A stretch of 64,000 bases of DNA from Piscinibacter caeni (GTDB lineage Bacteria > Pseudomonadota > Gammaproteobacteria > Burkholderiales > Burkholderiaceae_C): NCBI GenBank assembly GCA_003265685.1, contig QJOU01000038.1, positions 1 to 64,000 of the forward strand, in the 5' to 3' direction. Shown here piece after piece: positions 38,580 through 47,428 of the stretch. Position 1 is the first letter of the stretch, and each line of letters starts with the position of its first letter. The position numbers and the translations under genes were made by a program. The notes under the pieces are model-generated. The model was given only the letters and a program-made list of their open reading frames with translations, ran no database searches and was not told where the DNA came from.

Positions 38580-39070
38580 TTGCTGATCCCCGCTCCCGAG
38601 TCGGCTGCTAGACCTTCGGCAGGCGTGAAATCGCGTGACTCCCGCCAGCGAGCCGAGGTGCGTTGATATGTGCTGCGATCGTCAAGACCGGCGGCACGGA
38701 TCGGATTGCGCCGGCGCATGGATGGAGCAGGCGGTTGGCGCGACAAGGTCTTCCTCAAACGGCCGTTGCACAGCGTGGTCTACGAGGAGGTTTTCCCTGC
38801 GGCAATCAGGGCCACACAGTGACCAACTGCAGCTTGTGTCGTGCCAGAAAGCCGTCGGTCCCCGACGACGGCTCCTGGCCGGGTCGAGCCACCGGTGGGT
38901 TCGGATTGCTCGCCGGAAAGCTGCCGCTCGCGGGCTCGCCCGCGGAGAAATCTCGAGCGCTCCGGCTAGGACCGCTTGTGGCCGGGACCACCAGGACAGC
39001 GCGGGAGCACATAGCTGCCACTCAAGGCGACCGCCCCAGCTGATGGCTGACGCGGCCGCCGCGGGTAGGT
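38580..39070. other. Non-coding stretch with dispersed repeat copy
   Basis: 491 bp without a recognised gene. About 38865-39005 resembles 33405-33560 (shared TCGCCG...AA.CTGCCG.TCGC and CTAGGACCGCT.GTGGCCG blocks), in the same orientation. Confidence 0.4.
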
Positions 39071-39161
39071 TCAGATCTCGGCTTGGTCAGAGATCTCGAG
39101 CGCATCGTCGACTTCGATGCCCAGGTACCTTACCGTCGACTCCAGCTTGGAGTGCCCGAGC
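39071..39161 (-). pseudogene. C-terminal fragment of a tyrosine recombinase, cut by IS481
   Basis: Thirty codons read QLGHSKLESTVRYLGIEVDD then ALEISDQAEI and stop. This is the characteristic end of a large group of integrases, with the LGHxxxxxTxxYL box. The 5' part is missing because the IS481-type element begins at 39162. A similar but longer fragment lies at 51702-51935 on the other strand. Confidence 0.7.
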
Positions 39162-40201
39162 TGTGAAGCTTCAATAGGTTGTGTCCGGTGTTCATCCGGA
39201 CTGGGTTTGAGGGACTGGAAATGGCCAAACCCCCAATCCTCACGGAGACCCGCCGGATGAACACCCACAAGCATGCCCGATTGACGTAAGCACGGCGCCT
39301 CGAGATGGTCCGGCAGATGACCGAACTGGGGTTGAGCGCCGGCCGAGCTGCGGCGGCGCAAGGCGTGACCCCGGCGACCGCTCGGAAGTGGCTCGGGCGC
39401 TATCTGGCGCATGGTGATGCCGGCTTGGCCGATGCATCCTCACGTCCGCTTCGCTCGCCCAGGAGCATTGAGCTGGGCAAGGCACTGCTCATCGTTGAGC
39501 TGCGCCAGCGCCGCATGCGGCAGGCACGAATTGCTCGCAGCGTGGGCGTCTCCGAGGCCACGCCCAGCCGCATGCTCAAGCGTGCCGGCCTGTCCAAGCT
39601 GTCGGACTCGCAGCCGCGCGAGCCCGTGCAGCGCTACGAGCACAAGCAGCCGAGCGATCTGCTGCACATCGACACCAAGAAGCTCGGGCGCATCGAGAGG
39701 CCCAGTCACCGGGTGACCGGCAACCGTCGCGACAGCGTCGACGGTGCGGGCTGGGAGTTCCTGTTCGTGGCGGTCGATGACCATGCTCGCGTGGCCTACC
39801 CCCCATGCATCCCGACGAGCGCACCTCCAGCGCCGTGCAGTTCCTACCCGACGCGGTGACCTACTACAACCGTCTGGGCGTAACCATCAAGCGGCTGCTG
39901 ACCGACAACGGCTCTTCCTTCCGCTCCAAGCCGTTCAAGACTGCCTGCGAGCAACTCGGCATCACCCACAAGTTCACCCGAGCCTACCGGCCGCACACCA
40001 ACGGCAAAGCCGAGCGCTTCATCCAGTCGGCGCTGCGCGAGTGGGCCTACGGCTGGATCTACCGGTGCAGCGCGGAGCGTCGCCAGGCCCTCCACAGCTG
40101 GCATCAACACTACAACTGGCACCGCCCGCATCACGGTATCGGCTGCATCGCGCCAGCCTCCCGCCTACCGCGACCTCGATACAACCTCTTGACGGCTCAC
40201 A
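39162..40201 (+). mobile_element. IS481-family element, defective (copy 1)
   Basis: About 1040 bp with imperfect terminal inverted repeats: TGTGAAGCTTCAATAGGTTGT at the left and, read inward from the right, TGTGAGCCGTCAAGAGGTTGT (17 of 21). The transposase inside is broken. The left end interrupts an integrase gene and the right end cuts an MFS transporter gene. The same end sequence recurs on copy 2 at 63198-63218. Confidence 0.75.
39257..40200 (+). pseudogene. IS481-family transposase with stop codon and frameshift
   Basis: It starts MNTHKHARLT and hits a TAA at codon 11 (39287-39289), where copy 2 reads a tyrosine codon. The frame then continues with the HTH region (VRQMTELGLSAGRAAAA) and the first catalytic aspartate (LHIDTKKLG). 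Near 39800 one base is missing (TACCCCCCATGCAT), moving the rest into another frame: HPDERTSSAVQFL, LLTDNGSSF (second aspartate) and NGKAERFIQ (glutamate). All catalytic residues are still written, but the gene cannot make an active protein without suppression. Confidence 0.85.
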
Positions 40202-40883
40202 CTCGCGCCGCTCCCGCTGGTCGTGTGGATACGCCGCCCCGGCATTGCCGCACGCGCGCGCCGTGGTGCGCCAGCCCTGGCTGCAGATGTTCAGGGCCTA
40301 CTTCGCGGAGCCGGGCAACGGGCGTTGGTCGCTGTTCCTCGTCTGCCACGCGATCTCGGGGGTGGCCGGCTCGAGCCTGATCGGCGTGATCCTGGTCGAC
40401 ATCCAGTGGCCGCTGACGCGCATCGGCCTCGTGATGAACATCATCGGGCCGGCCACGGCCGCGCTGACATCGCTGCTCGCGGGTTGGGTGTTCAGCCGCC
40501 ACGCCCGCCGGTCCTGCCTGCTGGTAACGATGCTGCTCCAGGCGCTACTGAACCTCGCGCTGCTGCCGTTGATCGCCAATCACTATGCCGTGCCGGTGGC
40601 TGGCATCGTGGTGGTGACGCTGGTGGTCCCCACCGCAGTGGCCAACCTGATCGTCAAGACGGCGGTGATGGACCGCAGTGCGGCGAGCGACGACAAGGCG
40701 ACCCACTTCACGCTGCAAGGCTCGATGAGCCAGGCCGGCGGGCTGGTCGCCGTCGTCGCGGCGCCGGCCGCAACCCAGGTCGTCGGCTATCCGGCCGTCG
40801 TGCTGTTCCGGCTGGTGGCGGGCGTCGCGTCGCTCGCGCTGCTGTCCGGGCCCGCCGTCGCGCGTTCGGTGCAGGCCGCATGA
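40202..40883 (+). pseudogene. C-terminal half of an MFS transporter (possibly siderophore uptake)
   Basis: About 205 codons of an MFS protein remain, containing roughly six transmembrane segments (for example SLIGVILVDIQWPLTRIGLV, ALTSLLAGWVFSRHARRSCL and VVVTLVVPTAVANLIVKTAV). The N-terminal half is replaced by the IS481-type element. Near 40202-40250 the matching frame (LAPLPLVVWIRRPG) is out of register with the rest, so a frameshift is also likely. The pattern recalls RhtX/FptX-type siderophore transporters, which is a tentative assignment. Confidence 0.6.
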
Positions 40884-40907
40884 GGCGCATGCCGCGGCCG
40901 CAGCAGG

Positions 40908-41066
40908 TCAGCCCCGCTCGAGAACGACGCCCTGCGTGAGCCCGTCGACCGCGGCGTCGCAGATCATCCGGTCCAGCGCGTCCAGTGCGCAGACCGCGTG
41001 CGGCGCAACGGTGCCGAGTCTGGACGCGTCGGCCAGCAGCATGCGCACCGCCGCGCCTTCGACCAT
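40908..41066 (-). pseudogene. DeoR-family regulator, C-terminal fragment
   Basis: Fifty-two codons (VRMLLADASRLGTVAPHAVC then ALDALDRMICD) match the end of DeoR-type sugar-phosphate-sensing domains, where LADxSKxG is typical. No DNA-binding domain is found upstream; the frame runs into unrelated sequence. Confidence 0.5.
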
Positions 41067-41086
41067 TGCGCGCTTGCTTGCGGCGC

Positions 41087-41192
41087 GGCGGCGGGGGCCT
41101 CGGGATCGGACTTGCCGTCGTCCGAGAGATCGTCCAGCGTCACCGCGGTCGGGTCGAGGCAAGCAGTCCAGCTCTGGGTCAGGGCTCGGTGA
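41087..41192 (+). pseudogene. Histidine kinase ATPase-domain fragment
   Basis: About 35 codons read GGGGLGIGLAVVREIVQRHR then GRVEASSPALGQGS, the G2 box and following strand of a HATPase_c domain. Nothing of the rest of the kinase is present. With the DeoR fragment next to it, this forms a patch of gene debris; 41193-41393 holds nothing I recognise. Confidence 0.55.
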
Positions 41193-41393
41193 GACGGCCT
41201 GCCGCCGGGCGGTCTGCTTCCTGGAGAACCCGACACTCGCACCCAAGTGGTCAGCGATCGAGGCCGGTGCCATCTGCGTGCACCCGGACTCGGCCGGAAG
41301 CCGCCGCAGAACGACCCTGCCTCCAGCCTTCTTCCGCAACATCCCGCGTCGGAACCTGACGCGGCTCGACGGCGCAACCTTCGGGCCCGCCGG

Positions 41394-42221
41394 TCAGGCC
41401 GCCGCCTCGAGGAGCGTCGTCGCGATCAGCTGGTCCAGCAGTTCCTGGCCCGGCGTCGGGATGAGCGCCGCGCCCGCCAGGCCGCGCACTCGGTCGAATG
41501 CGTCGTCGAGCGGGCGGCCGCGCAGCACCGGCCCGTGCGCCGACGCGACGGTCCGCACGCCGCAGGCCTCGACCGTGTCGACGTGGCGCCCGTAGGCGGT
41601 GCGGTCGAGCCAGGCATGCCAGGGCGAGACGGCGCTGTTCATCGCGGACATCTGGGCCAGTTGCTGATCCGACAGGTCGTCGGCGTCCAGCGAGCCCGGC
41701 GTCAGGCAGGCGAAGGTGTCGACGATCCACATCGCCGCCGTCGTCGGGTCGAACAGGCCGCGTGTCGTCGGGCCGTCGAAGATGGGTGGGCGGAACAGTC
41801 GCAGCACGCGGTCACCGACGTCGAGACGGTCGCCCGGCTCAAGCCAGCGCATGCGCTGCAGCGGAAGCGCGGGTTTCTCCAGCGCGAGGCGCTCGACGCT
41901 GAAGAAGTTGGTCACCAGCGTCGCGTTCGGGCAGCGCTCGAGCACATCGAGCAGCCCGCCGGTGTGGTCGCCGTCGTCGTGCGACAGGAAGATCCAGCGC
42001 ACGTCCTCGGGCTCGACGACCGAAAACACCTTCTCGAGCCAGAGGGCACGGTGCAGCGGGGCGCCGGTGTCGACGATGACGGGCTCCCGGCCGCGGATCA
42101 CCATCGAGTTGACAGGCAGGTAGAGGCCTTCGCCGGCCGGCGCCAGGTTGGGGATCAGGAAGGTGTCGGGGGCGATCAGGTGCGGCTGCGTCGCCGGCAC
42201 ATGGGGAGTGAAGGAGGACAT
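41394..42221 (-). CDS. Metallo-beta-lactamase-fold hydrolase/flavoprotein-like
   Basis: A 275-residue MBL-fold protein resembling the oxygen-binding diiron (ODP/FprA-like) domain. The metal motif reads SHDDGDHTGG, where an aspartate replaces the second histidine of HxHxDH, a variant seen in the ODP group. Later ligands may include the aspartate in WIVDTFA and the histidine in ASAHGPVLRG. There is no flavodoxin domain. The start is ATG 42221, with GGAAAG upstream. Substrate unknown. It stands alone between gene debris and a small exported protein. Confidence 0.8.
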   Translation of the reverse strand: MSSFTPHVPATQPHLIAPDTFLIPNLAPAGEGLYLPVNSMVIRGREPVIVDTGAPLHRALWLEKVFSVVEPEDVRWIFLSHDDGDHTGGLLDVLERCPNATLVTNFFSVERLALEKPALPLQRMRWLEPGDRLDVGDRVLRLFRPPIFDGPTTRGLFDPTTAAMWIVDTFACLTPGSLDADDLSDQQLAQMSAMNSAVSPWHAWLDRTAYGRHVDTVEACGVRTVASAHGPVLRGRPLDDAFDRVRGLAGAALIPTPGQELLDQLIATTLLEAAA

Positions 42222-42332
42222 GGTCGTTTCTTTCCGCGTCGGCGCGTGCAGCAAGGCCTTGCCGGCGGCGCCGCGGCGCCGACACAGGCGATTCGGTCGG
42301 CGACGGGTCGCCTCGGGATCGCAAGGGCGCCG

Positions 42333-42620
42333 TCAGGGCGACGCCGTGGGCCGGGACGATCGGCCCCGCGCGCACGGCAGCAGTGCCAGGCCGAGCAGGC
42401 CCAGCGCGACCGCCGCGGTCTCGGTTGCCGTCGACGTCGCGCCCTGCACCATGGCGTCGGCGCGGCTCAGGGGTCGGGCAGCCGGCGCGGCCTGCAGCTG
42501 TTGCGGCGTTGCGGCGCTGCAGTCCGGCACAGCGGCCTGGGCGGTGGCGGCCGCCAGCAGGCCGGCGAGAACGGTCGGGACCGTCGAACGCGCGAACCGG
42601 TGGGTCAGGAAGGCTTGCAT
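42333..42620 (-). CDS. Small exported protein with C-terminal membrane segment, 95 aa
   Basis: Starting at ATG 42620, the product has a signal peptide (MQAFLTHRFARSTVPTVLAG, ending in AQA), a short central part with one cysteine, and a second hydrophobic segment near the C-terminus (TAAVALGLLGLALLPCARGR). The layout of signal, linker, hydrophobic helix and arginine-rich end resembles sorting-tail proteins such as PEP-CTERM, but no PEP motif is visible. No family recognised. It is 14 bp from the NmrA-like gene end. Confidence 0.45.
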   Translation of the reverse strand: MQAFLTHRFARSTVPTVLAGLLAAATAQAAVPDCSAATPQQLQAAPAARPLSRADAMVQGATSTATETAAVALGLLGLALLPCARGRSSRPTASP

Positions 42621-42646
42621 CGGGTGCCTCACGTCGGATCGGGACC

Positions 42647-43612
42647 TCAGGCCACGGCGCGCGGCGCGATCGGCAGCTGCGCGGCGTGCCGGGCGAGGAA
42701 GTTCTCGAAGCGCATCAGCGCAGGGTGCAGCGCGCGGGTCGCAGCGACGTCGCGCAGCGCACAGTAGTCGTCATTGAACACCTGCTTGAAGCGGAACATG
42801 TTGGCCAGCTCGTCGGCGCCCTCGAAGCCGAGCCGCGCGTAGTCGGCCGGGTCCATCGCCACGTGCCGCACCGGTTCGCCGAGCGCCTTCGAGAGGGCAC
42901 CGGCGATCTGGGCGCCGGTCAGGTGCTCCCCGGCGATGCCGACCCGGCGGCCGATCGCGGCCTCGCCCTGACGGAACAGCGCGGCGGCGCAGGCCCCGAT
43001 GTCGCCTGCCGCGATGGCGGGCAGCGGCGCTTCGCCCATCGGCAGCACGAAGCCGAGGCGGCCGTCGACACCACGCCGCGGTTGCATGCCGAAATGGATC
43101 AGCTTGTCAAAGTGGAACGAGGTCAGCAGCCGTGTCAGCGGCAAGCCGCGGCCGATGAAGGCCTGGTCGGCCTGGCCCTTGGCGTCGTGGTGCGGCACGT
43201 TGCAGCCGCCGCGCAGCACCGGCATCAGGCGGCCGTCGGGCTCGACGAAGCGGCGGGTGTCCTCCAGCGTCGACCAGATGACGTGCCGCACGCCGCAGCG
43301 CCGCGCTGCCTCGGCCAGATGCTCGGCTTGGCGCAGCTCGCGCTCGGGCGACCGGTGCTCCCAGGAGTTGGTGACGCAGAAGGCGCCGTATGCACCCTGC
43401 ATCGCGCGCTCGAGGGTGCACGGTTCGTCGAGGTCGGCGGCGCACAGTTCGGCGCCCTGCGCGGCCAGGGCCTGCGCGGCGGCGCAGCCGGGGCGGCGGG
43501 TGACGGCGCGCACGCGGAACGGGCGGCCGGCAAGCTGCAGCAGCGCGCGGGCCAGGCCGCCGCCCTGCGCGCCGGTGGCGCCGAACACGGTGATCAGCGG
43601 GACGAGGCTCAT
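42647..43612 (-). CDS. NmrA-like NAD(P)-binding protein
   Basis: A 321-residue atypical short-chain dehydrogenase of the NmrA/HSCARG group. The dinucleotide motif is VFGATGAQGGGLARAL at the N-terminus. The active-site tyrosine and lysine of true SDRs are not evident, as usual in this group, whose members often sense NADP(H) ratio or act as isoflavone reductase-like enzymes. The start at 43612 has GGAGCC upstream; further upstream open frame is antisense-like and not coding. It lies just downstream of the MalT-type regulator, same strand, perhaps under its control. Confidence 0.85.
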   Translation of the reverse strand: MSLVPLITVFGATGAQGGGLARALLQLAGRPFRVRAVTRRPGCAAAQALAAQGAELCAADLDEPCTLERAMQGAYGAFCVTNSWEHRSPERELRQAEHLAEAARRCGVRHVIWSTLEDTRRFVEPDGRLMPVLRGGCNVPHHDAKGQADQAFIGRGLPLTRLLTSFHFDKLIHFGMQPRRGVDGRLGFVLPMGEAPLPAIAAGDIGACAAALFRQGEAAIGRRVGIAGEHLTGAQIAGALSKALGEPVRHVAMDPADYARLGFEGADELANMFRFKQVFNDDYCALRDVAATRALHPALMRFENFLARHAAQLPIAPRAVA

Positions 43613-43706
43613 CGGTAGGCTCCGGTGTCGGGTGGCGTGCCGGGTGCAGCGCCTGGACGTCACTGTTCCGCGACGAGCGCCCGGCCGCATCGACCGAAAG
43701 GAGCCA

Positions 43707-46454
43707 TCACCGCGCGGGACGGGCCATGGCCCGGCGGCCCGAGGGCGGCGACAAGCCGGTGGGCCGCGGGCCGAGACGGCCGGACGGCCAGGTGAGTGCG
43801 CCCGGCGCGCCGGCCGGCGAGCGGGCGTGGTGCCAGGCGGCGATCTGCCCGCGCGACGCCAGGCCCAGCTTGGCCAGCGTGTTGGCGACGTGGCGCTTGA
43901 CCGTGTGCGGGCTGACATCGAGGGCGCGCGCGATGAGCTTGTTGCTTTGGCCACGCGCGATCAGCGCCACGACCTCCAGCTCGCGCTCCGACAGACGCTC
44001 GGCCGCCGGGCCGACCGCCCGGACCGCGGTCGCGCTGCCGGCCGGGTCGGACGACACGGGCCGCGACGCGGTCGCCAGCGCCCAGGTTCGCAGGGTGGCC
44101 TGCGCGGCGGCGTCCAGCCGCCCGGACCAGTCGGCGCGCGCCAGCACCTGCAGGGCGTCGCCCGCGAACACCGCGCCGCGCGGCCCGTCCGCCGCCTGTG
44201 CCAGCAGCACCGCAAGCGTGGCGCCGGCAGCGTCGCGTTCGCCAGCCTGCCACTGCAGCAGCGCCAGGCGCACGCGCAGTTCGGCGCCCTGACCGAGCAG
44301 ATCGGTCGCCGATCCTTGCGCCAGCGCGGCCTGCCAATGCCGGCGGGCCCCCTCGGCGTCACCGTCGAGCGCGGCCTGCGTGCCGTGCAGGCCGAGCAGC
44401 GGCTGCAGACGGCGTGGCGTCACGTCGGGCAGCGTCTCCTGCAGGCGCTGCAGCGCCTCCAGCCATTCGCGCAGCGCGCTGCGGTCCTGCGCCGCACCGG
44501 CGATTCGGGCGGCGAAATACAGCACGTGCCACACACCCCAGCCGCCGTAGCTGAGCGGCTGCTCGGCGACGCGGCGTCGCATCCAGCCCACCGCCTCGTC
44601 GCGCGCCCCGACCGCCACCGTCAAGGCCGACCGCAGCGCCAGGGCATGATTGCGCGAGATCACCTCGTGGCCGCCCCAGAGTGCGTCGCCCATCGCCTCG
44701 TCGAGCCGCGCCTGCGCTTCGGCGAGGCGGCCGAGCCAGAGGGCGCGCCAGCCCAGCGTGAGCAGTGCGAAGGTGCGCAGCGGCACCGGGCGCTCGCCGG
44801 CCACCGCCAGCGCGCCCTGCGCCCAGGTCAGCGTCAGCGGCGCCATGCCGCGGCACGCGGTCTGACGCGGCGACGGCAGGTTGGCCCACTCCGGCACGGT
44901 GGTGCATCCCTGCAGCAGACGGACGAGCCGGGCAAACGCCGGTGCTACCGCGTCGTACTCGCCACTCTCCATCGCGAGCCAGCCGGCCGCGGTGGCGCTC
45001 TGCAGGCGCGCCTCAAGCTCGGTCCGCGGGCCCGGCTCCGGCCCCTCCAGCCCCGCCAACACCTCGGCCGCCTCGGCGATGCGGCCCAGCGCGACGAGGA
45101 TGCAGGCCCGCCGACCACGCATCGACTGTGCTGCCGCCTCGTCACCCTGCGCCCGGTACAGAACGTCGGCGGATGCGAAGTGACGCTCCGCCTCCTGCTG
45201 GCGCCAGACAGTCTGCTTGGCGTAGCCGGCCACGCGCTGCCAGTCGGCGGACGTCGCCCGGAAGGCCTCCGGGTAGGCGTCGAGCAGGCGCAGCACGCTC
45301 TGCACTGCCCCGCCGGTGTTGAGGTCGGGTGCGGCCGCCAGCAGCGAGCGTGCGGCCTCGTCGAGTCGGCCGGCCGCCAACCACAGCGACTGGCGCCGCA
45401 GCGGGTCGGTCTCGAGCGCCGCGGCGCGTGCCAGCAGCGGCTGCCAATCCTCGGGACGCTCGACGCGCAGGCGGTGCTGCAGCGCATCGCGGAACAGGTC
45501 GTGCAGGCGCAGCGTGCCGGCGGCCTCGTCGGACACGCTCGCGAACAGGCCGCGGCGCTCGATCTCGTCGAGCCAGCGTGCGGTGCGCGCGTCGCCGGTC
45601 AGCGCCAGGCAGCGTGCCTGGTCGAGTTCGTGCAGCACGCTGGTGTCGAGCAGGAAGGCACGCAGGTCGGCATCCAGGTAGGCCAGTACCTCGGTCGCCA
45701 GGAAGTCGAAGGCCGCGCGGTCGACGGCCGCCTCCGGCGCGGCGCCCTGGGCACCGCTGAGCATCAGACGCAGGCCGGCGGCCCAGCCGGCGGTCCGCCG
45801 GTGCAGGGTCTGCGCGGCCTCGACGTCCAGCCCCAGGCCGGCGCACCAGTCCCGCACCTCGTCGACCTCGAACGCCAGGTCGCTCTCGCGGAAGGTCGCC
45901 AGCTCACCGGCCGCCGCGACCCGCGCCAACAGGCCCGACGGGCTGTCGCGGCTGGCCAGCACCAGGGTCCACCGCGTCGGCAGCCGTTCGACCAGGCGCG
46001 TCAGCAGTTGCCGCGCCGAGTCATCGGCCAGGTGATGCAGGTCGTCGACCACGATGGTTCCGCGCTCGAGCTCGGTGGCGCCCATGGCGTTGACGAGGTC
46101 GTCCACCGCGCGCTGGCGTGTGCCCGCGTCGCCCGCAGTCGCGGCGGCCAGCAGGCCTTCGGGCGCAATGCGCAACGGGAGGTCGAACGGATCGAGCGCG
46201 GCGAGCAGGCACTCGAGCAGGCGATGCAGGTCGTCGCCAGGGTCGAGCGAGACCCAGGCCAAGCCGTGTCCAGGTGCTGGGGGCGTCAGCGCACGAACCA
46301 GCAGTGCGGTCTTGCCGTATCCGGCTGCGGCCGCCACCAGCACGGCGCGGTAGCCCGCCACCGCGGCGCGCAAGCGCGCTTCCAGCGCCGGGCGCGCGAG
46401 ATGCTGCTCGCGACGCGGCACTGGCGGTTGGATCTTGGCGAGCGCAAATCCCAC
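43707..46454 (-). CDS. MalT-type LuxR-family transcriptional activator
   Basis: A 915-residue regulator starting with GTG. The N-terminal NTPase has Walker A (AAAGYGKTALL) and a Walker B-like TIVVDDLHHL. A winged-helix segment and a long TPR-like superhelix follow (about residues 330-830). The C-terminal LuxR HTH is at about 840-900 (LSERELEVVALIARGQSNKL, then IARALDVSPHTVKRHVANTL). This is the MalT/AcoK architecture: ATP plus an inducer cause oligomerisation and DNA binding. The inducer is unknown. The opposite strand carries a very long open frame that is only a GC-bias artefact. Confidence 0.93.
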   Translation of the reverse strand: MGFALAKIQPPVPRREQHLARPALEARLRAAVAGYRAVLVAAAAGYGKTALLVRALTPPAPGHGLAWVSLDPGDDLHRLLECLLAALDPFDLPLRIAPEGLLAAATAGDAGTRQRAVDDLVNAMGATELERGTIVVDDLHHLADDSARQLLTRLVERLPTRWTLVLASRDSPSGLLARVAAAGELATFRESDLAFEVDEVRDWCAGLGLDVEAAQTLHRRTAGWAAGLRLMLSGAQGAAPEAAVDRAAFDFLATEVLAYLDADLRAFLLDTSVLHELDQARCLALTGDARTARWLDEIERRGLFASVSDEAAGTLRLHDLFRDALQHRLRVERPEDWQPLLARAAALETDPLRRQSLWLAAGRLDEAARSLLAAAPDLNTGGAVQSVLRLLDAYPEAFRATSADWQRVAGYAKQTVWRQQEAERHFASADVLYRAQGDEAAAQSMRGRRACILVALGRIAEAAEVLAGLEGPEPGPRTELEARLQSATAAGWLAMESGEYDAVAPAFARLVRLLQGCTTVPEWANLPSPRQTACRGMAPLTLTWAQGALAVAGERPVPLRTFALLTLGWRALWLGRLAEAQARLDEAMGDALWGGHEVISRNHALALRSALTVAVGARDEAVGWMRRRVAEQPLSYGGWGVWHVLYFAARIAGAAQDRSALREWLEALQRLQETLPDVTPRRLQPLLGLHGTQAALDGDAEGARRHWQAALAQGSATDLLGQGAELRVRLALLQWQAGERDAAGATLAVLLAQAADGPRGAVFAGDALQVLARADWSGRLDAAAQATLRTWALATASRPVSSDPAGSATAVRAVGPAAERLSERELEVVALIARGQSNKLIARALDVSPHTVKRHVANTLAKLGLASRGQIAAWHHARSPAGAPGALTWPSGRLGPRPTGLSPPSGRRAMARPAR

Positions 46455-46720
46455 CGCAAAATCATAGACACGCGCGCGGCTGGCGCGAAGCGGCGTCAGC
46501 CGGACCGAAGGCGCTCCGACTCGGCGGCGACCGCCGGTGCAAGGCAGGCGTGCCGGCCTGCGGGGCGCCGCGTTGCTGAAGCATCAGGATTGCCGACGCT
46601 TCCGGACAGGTGCTGCGCCCGACAGGGTTCAACGCCGGCAGCATCTCGGAAACGAAGAGCGCCATCGTCACCATCGCGGCGTGGGCATCTTCGATGCAGA
46701 GCACTCGCGCGCGCCGAGCC

Positions 46721-47428
46721 TCAGGCGAGGTACGCATAGGGGTCTGTGCGGCCCTCGACCGGCGGACCGCCCAGGAATCGCCAGCCCAGGCGTGGCGCGA
46801 AGCCATGCCGGTGGCTCAGCTCCGACGCGAAGAGCGTCATGCGTTCCACGACGCGCGAGTTGCGGGTGGCACCGCCATCGATGAACCTGAAGGGCGAGCG
46901 GGCGAACAGCGACGTCACCCTCTGCTTCGCGTCCTCGTCGTCCCCCAGCACGTACACATCGCTCAGACCTTCGTCGAACTGCGGGTGGCCAAAGGTCTCC
47001 CAGAAGATGTTCTTGAAGATGCCCACGACCGTCGATTCGGGCAGCAGTTTCGCGAGCTCCTCGCCAGCGCTCGTGTCCCACGGCAGGATGTAATCGGAAT
47101 AGTCGTGGTTGAACGGGTTCGAGATGTCGATGACGACCTTGCCGGCGAGCTGCGCCCGCTGCCGGCGCAGCAGATCGAAGAGGCCGTCGCGGATGAAGGC
47201 GGCGGGCAGAACGAAGGGGGCCTGTAGGGCGAGGGCGTAGGTGCCCGCCGTGATCGCCTGGGGCGCGAGGACCTTGGCGATCGCTTGCGCCCGCGCGGGC
47301 GTCCTGGACCCAAGGATCACCCGGTGTCCGTTACGGACGAGCTGGTCAGCGATCCTCACGGCCATTCTCCCGGTCCCCAGGATGCCGACGGTTTGCGTGT
47401 CCATGGCTGCGCCTTCGTTCTCGTTCAT
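46721..47428 (-). CDS. NADP-dependent oxidoreductase, F420/NADPH-type Rossmann fold
   Basis: A 235-residue protein of the coenzyme F420-dependent NADP oxidoreductase (NADP_oxidored) fold. The nucleotide-binding motif is VGILGTGRMAVRIADQLV, followed by LGSRTPARA. The start is ATG 47428, chosen because it overlaps the stop of the upstream gene as ATGA; MDTQ at 47404 is an alternative. No F420 biosynthesis genes are in the window, so it more likely uses NADP(H) with another partner. It is the last gene of a five-gene unit (50511 to 46721). Confidence 0.8.
   Translation of the reverse strand: MNENEGAAMDTQTVGILGTGRMAVRIADQLVRNGHRVILGSRTPARAQAIAKVLAPQAITAGTYALALQAPFVLPAAFIRDGLFDLLRRQRAQLAGKVVIDISNPFNHDYSDYILPWDTSAGEELAKLLPESTVVGIFKNIFWETFGHPQFDEGLSDVYVLGDDEDAKQRVTSLFARSPFRFIDGGATRNSRVVERMTLFASELSHRHGFAPRLGWRFLGGPPVEGRTDPYAYLA

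Noticed and set aside
42999-46739. A 1246-codon open frame on the plus strand
   Set aside because: It is antisense to the MalT-type regulator and NmrA-like gene; composition is the Arg/Ala/Gln-rich pattern of shadow frames in GC-rich DNA and shows no domain.
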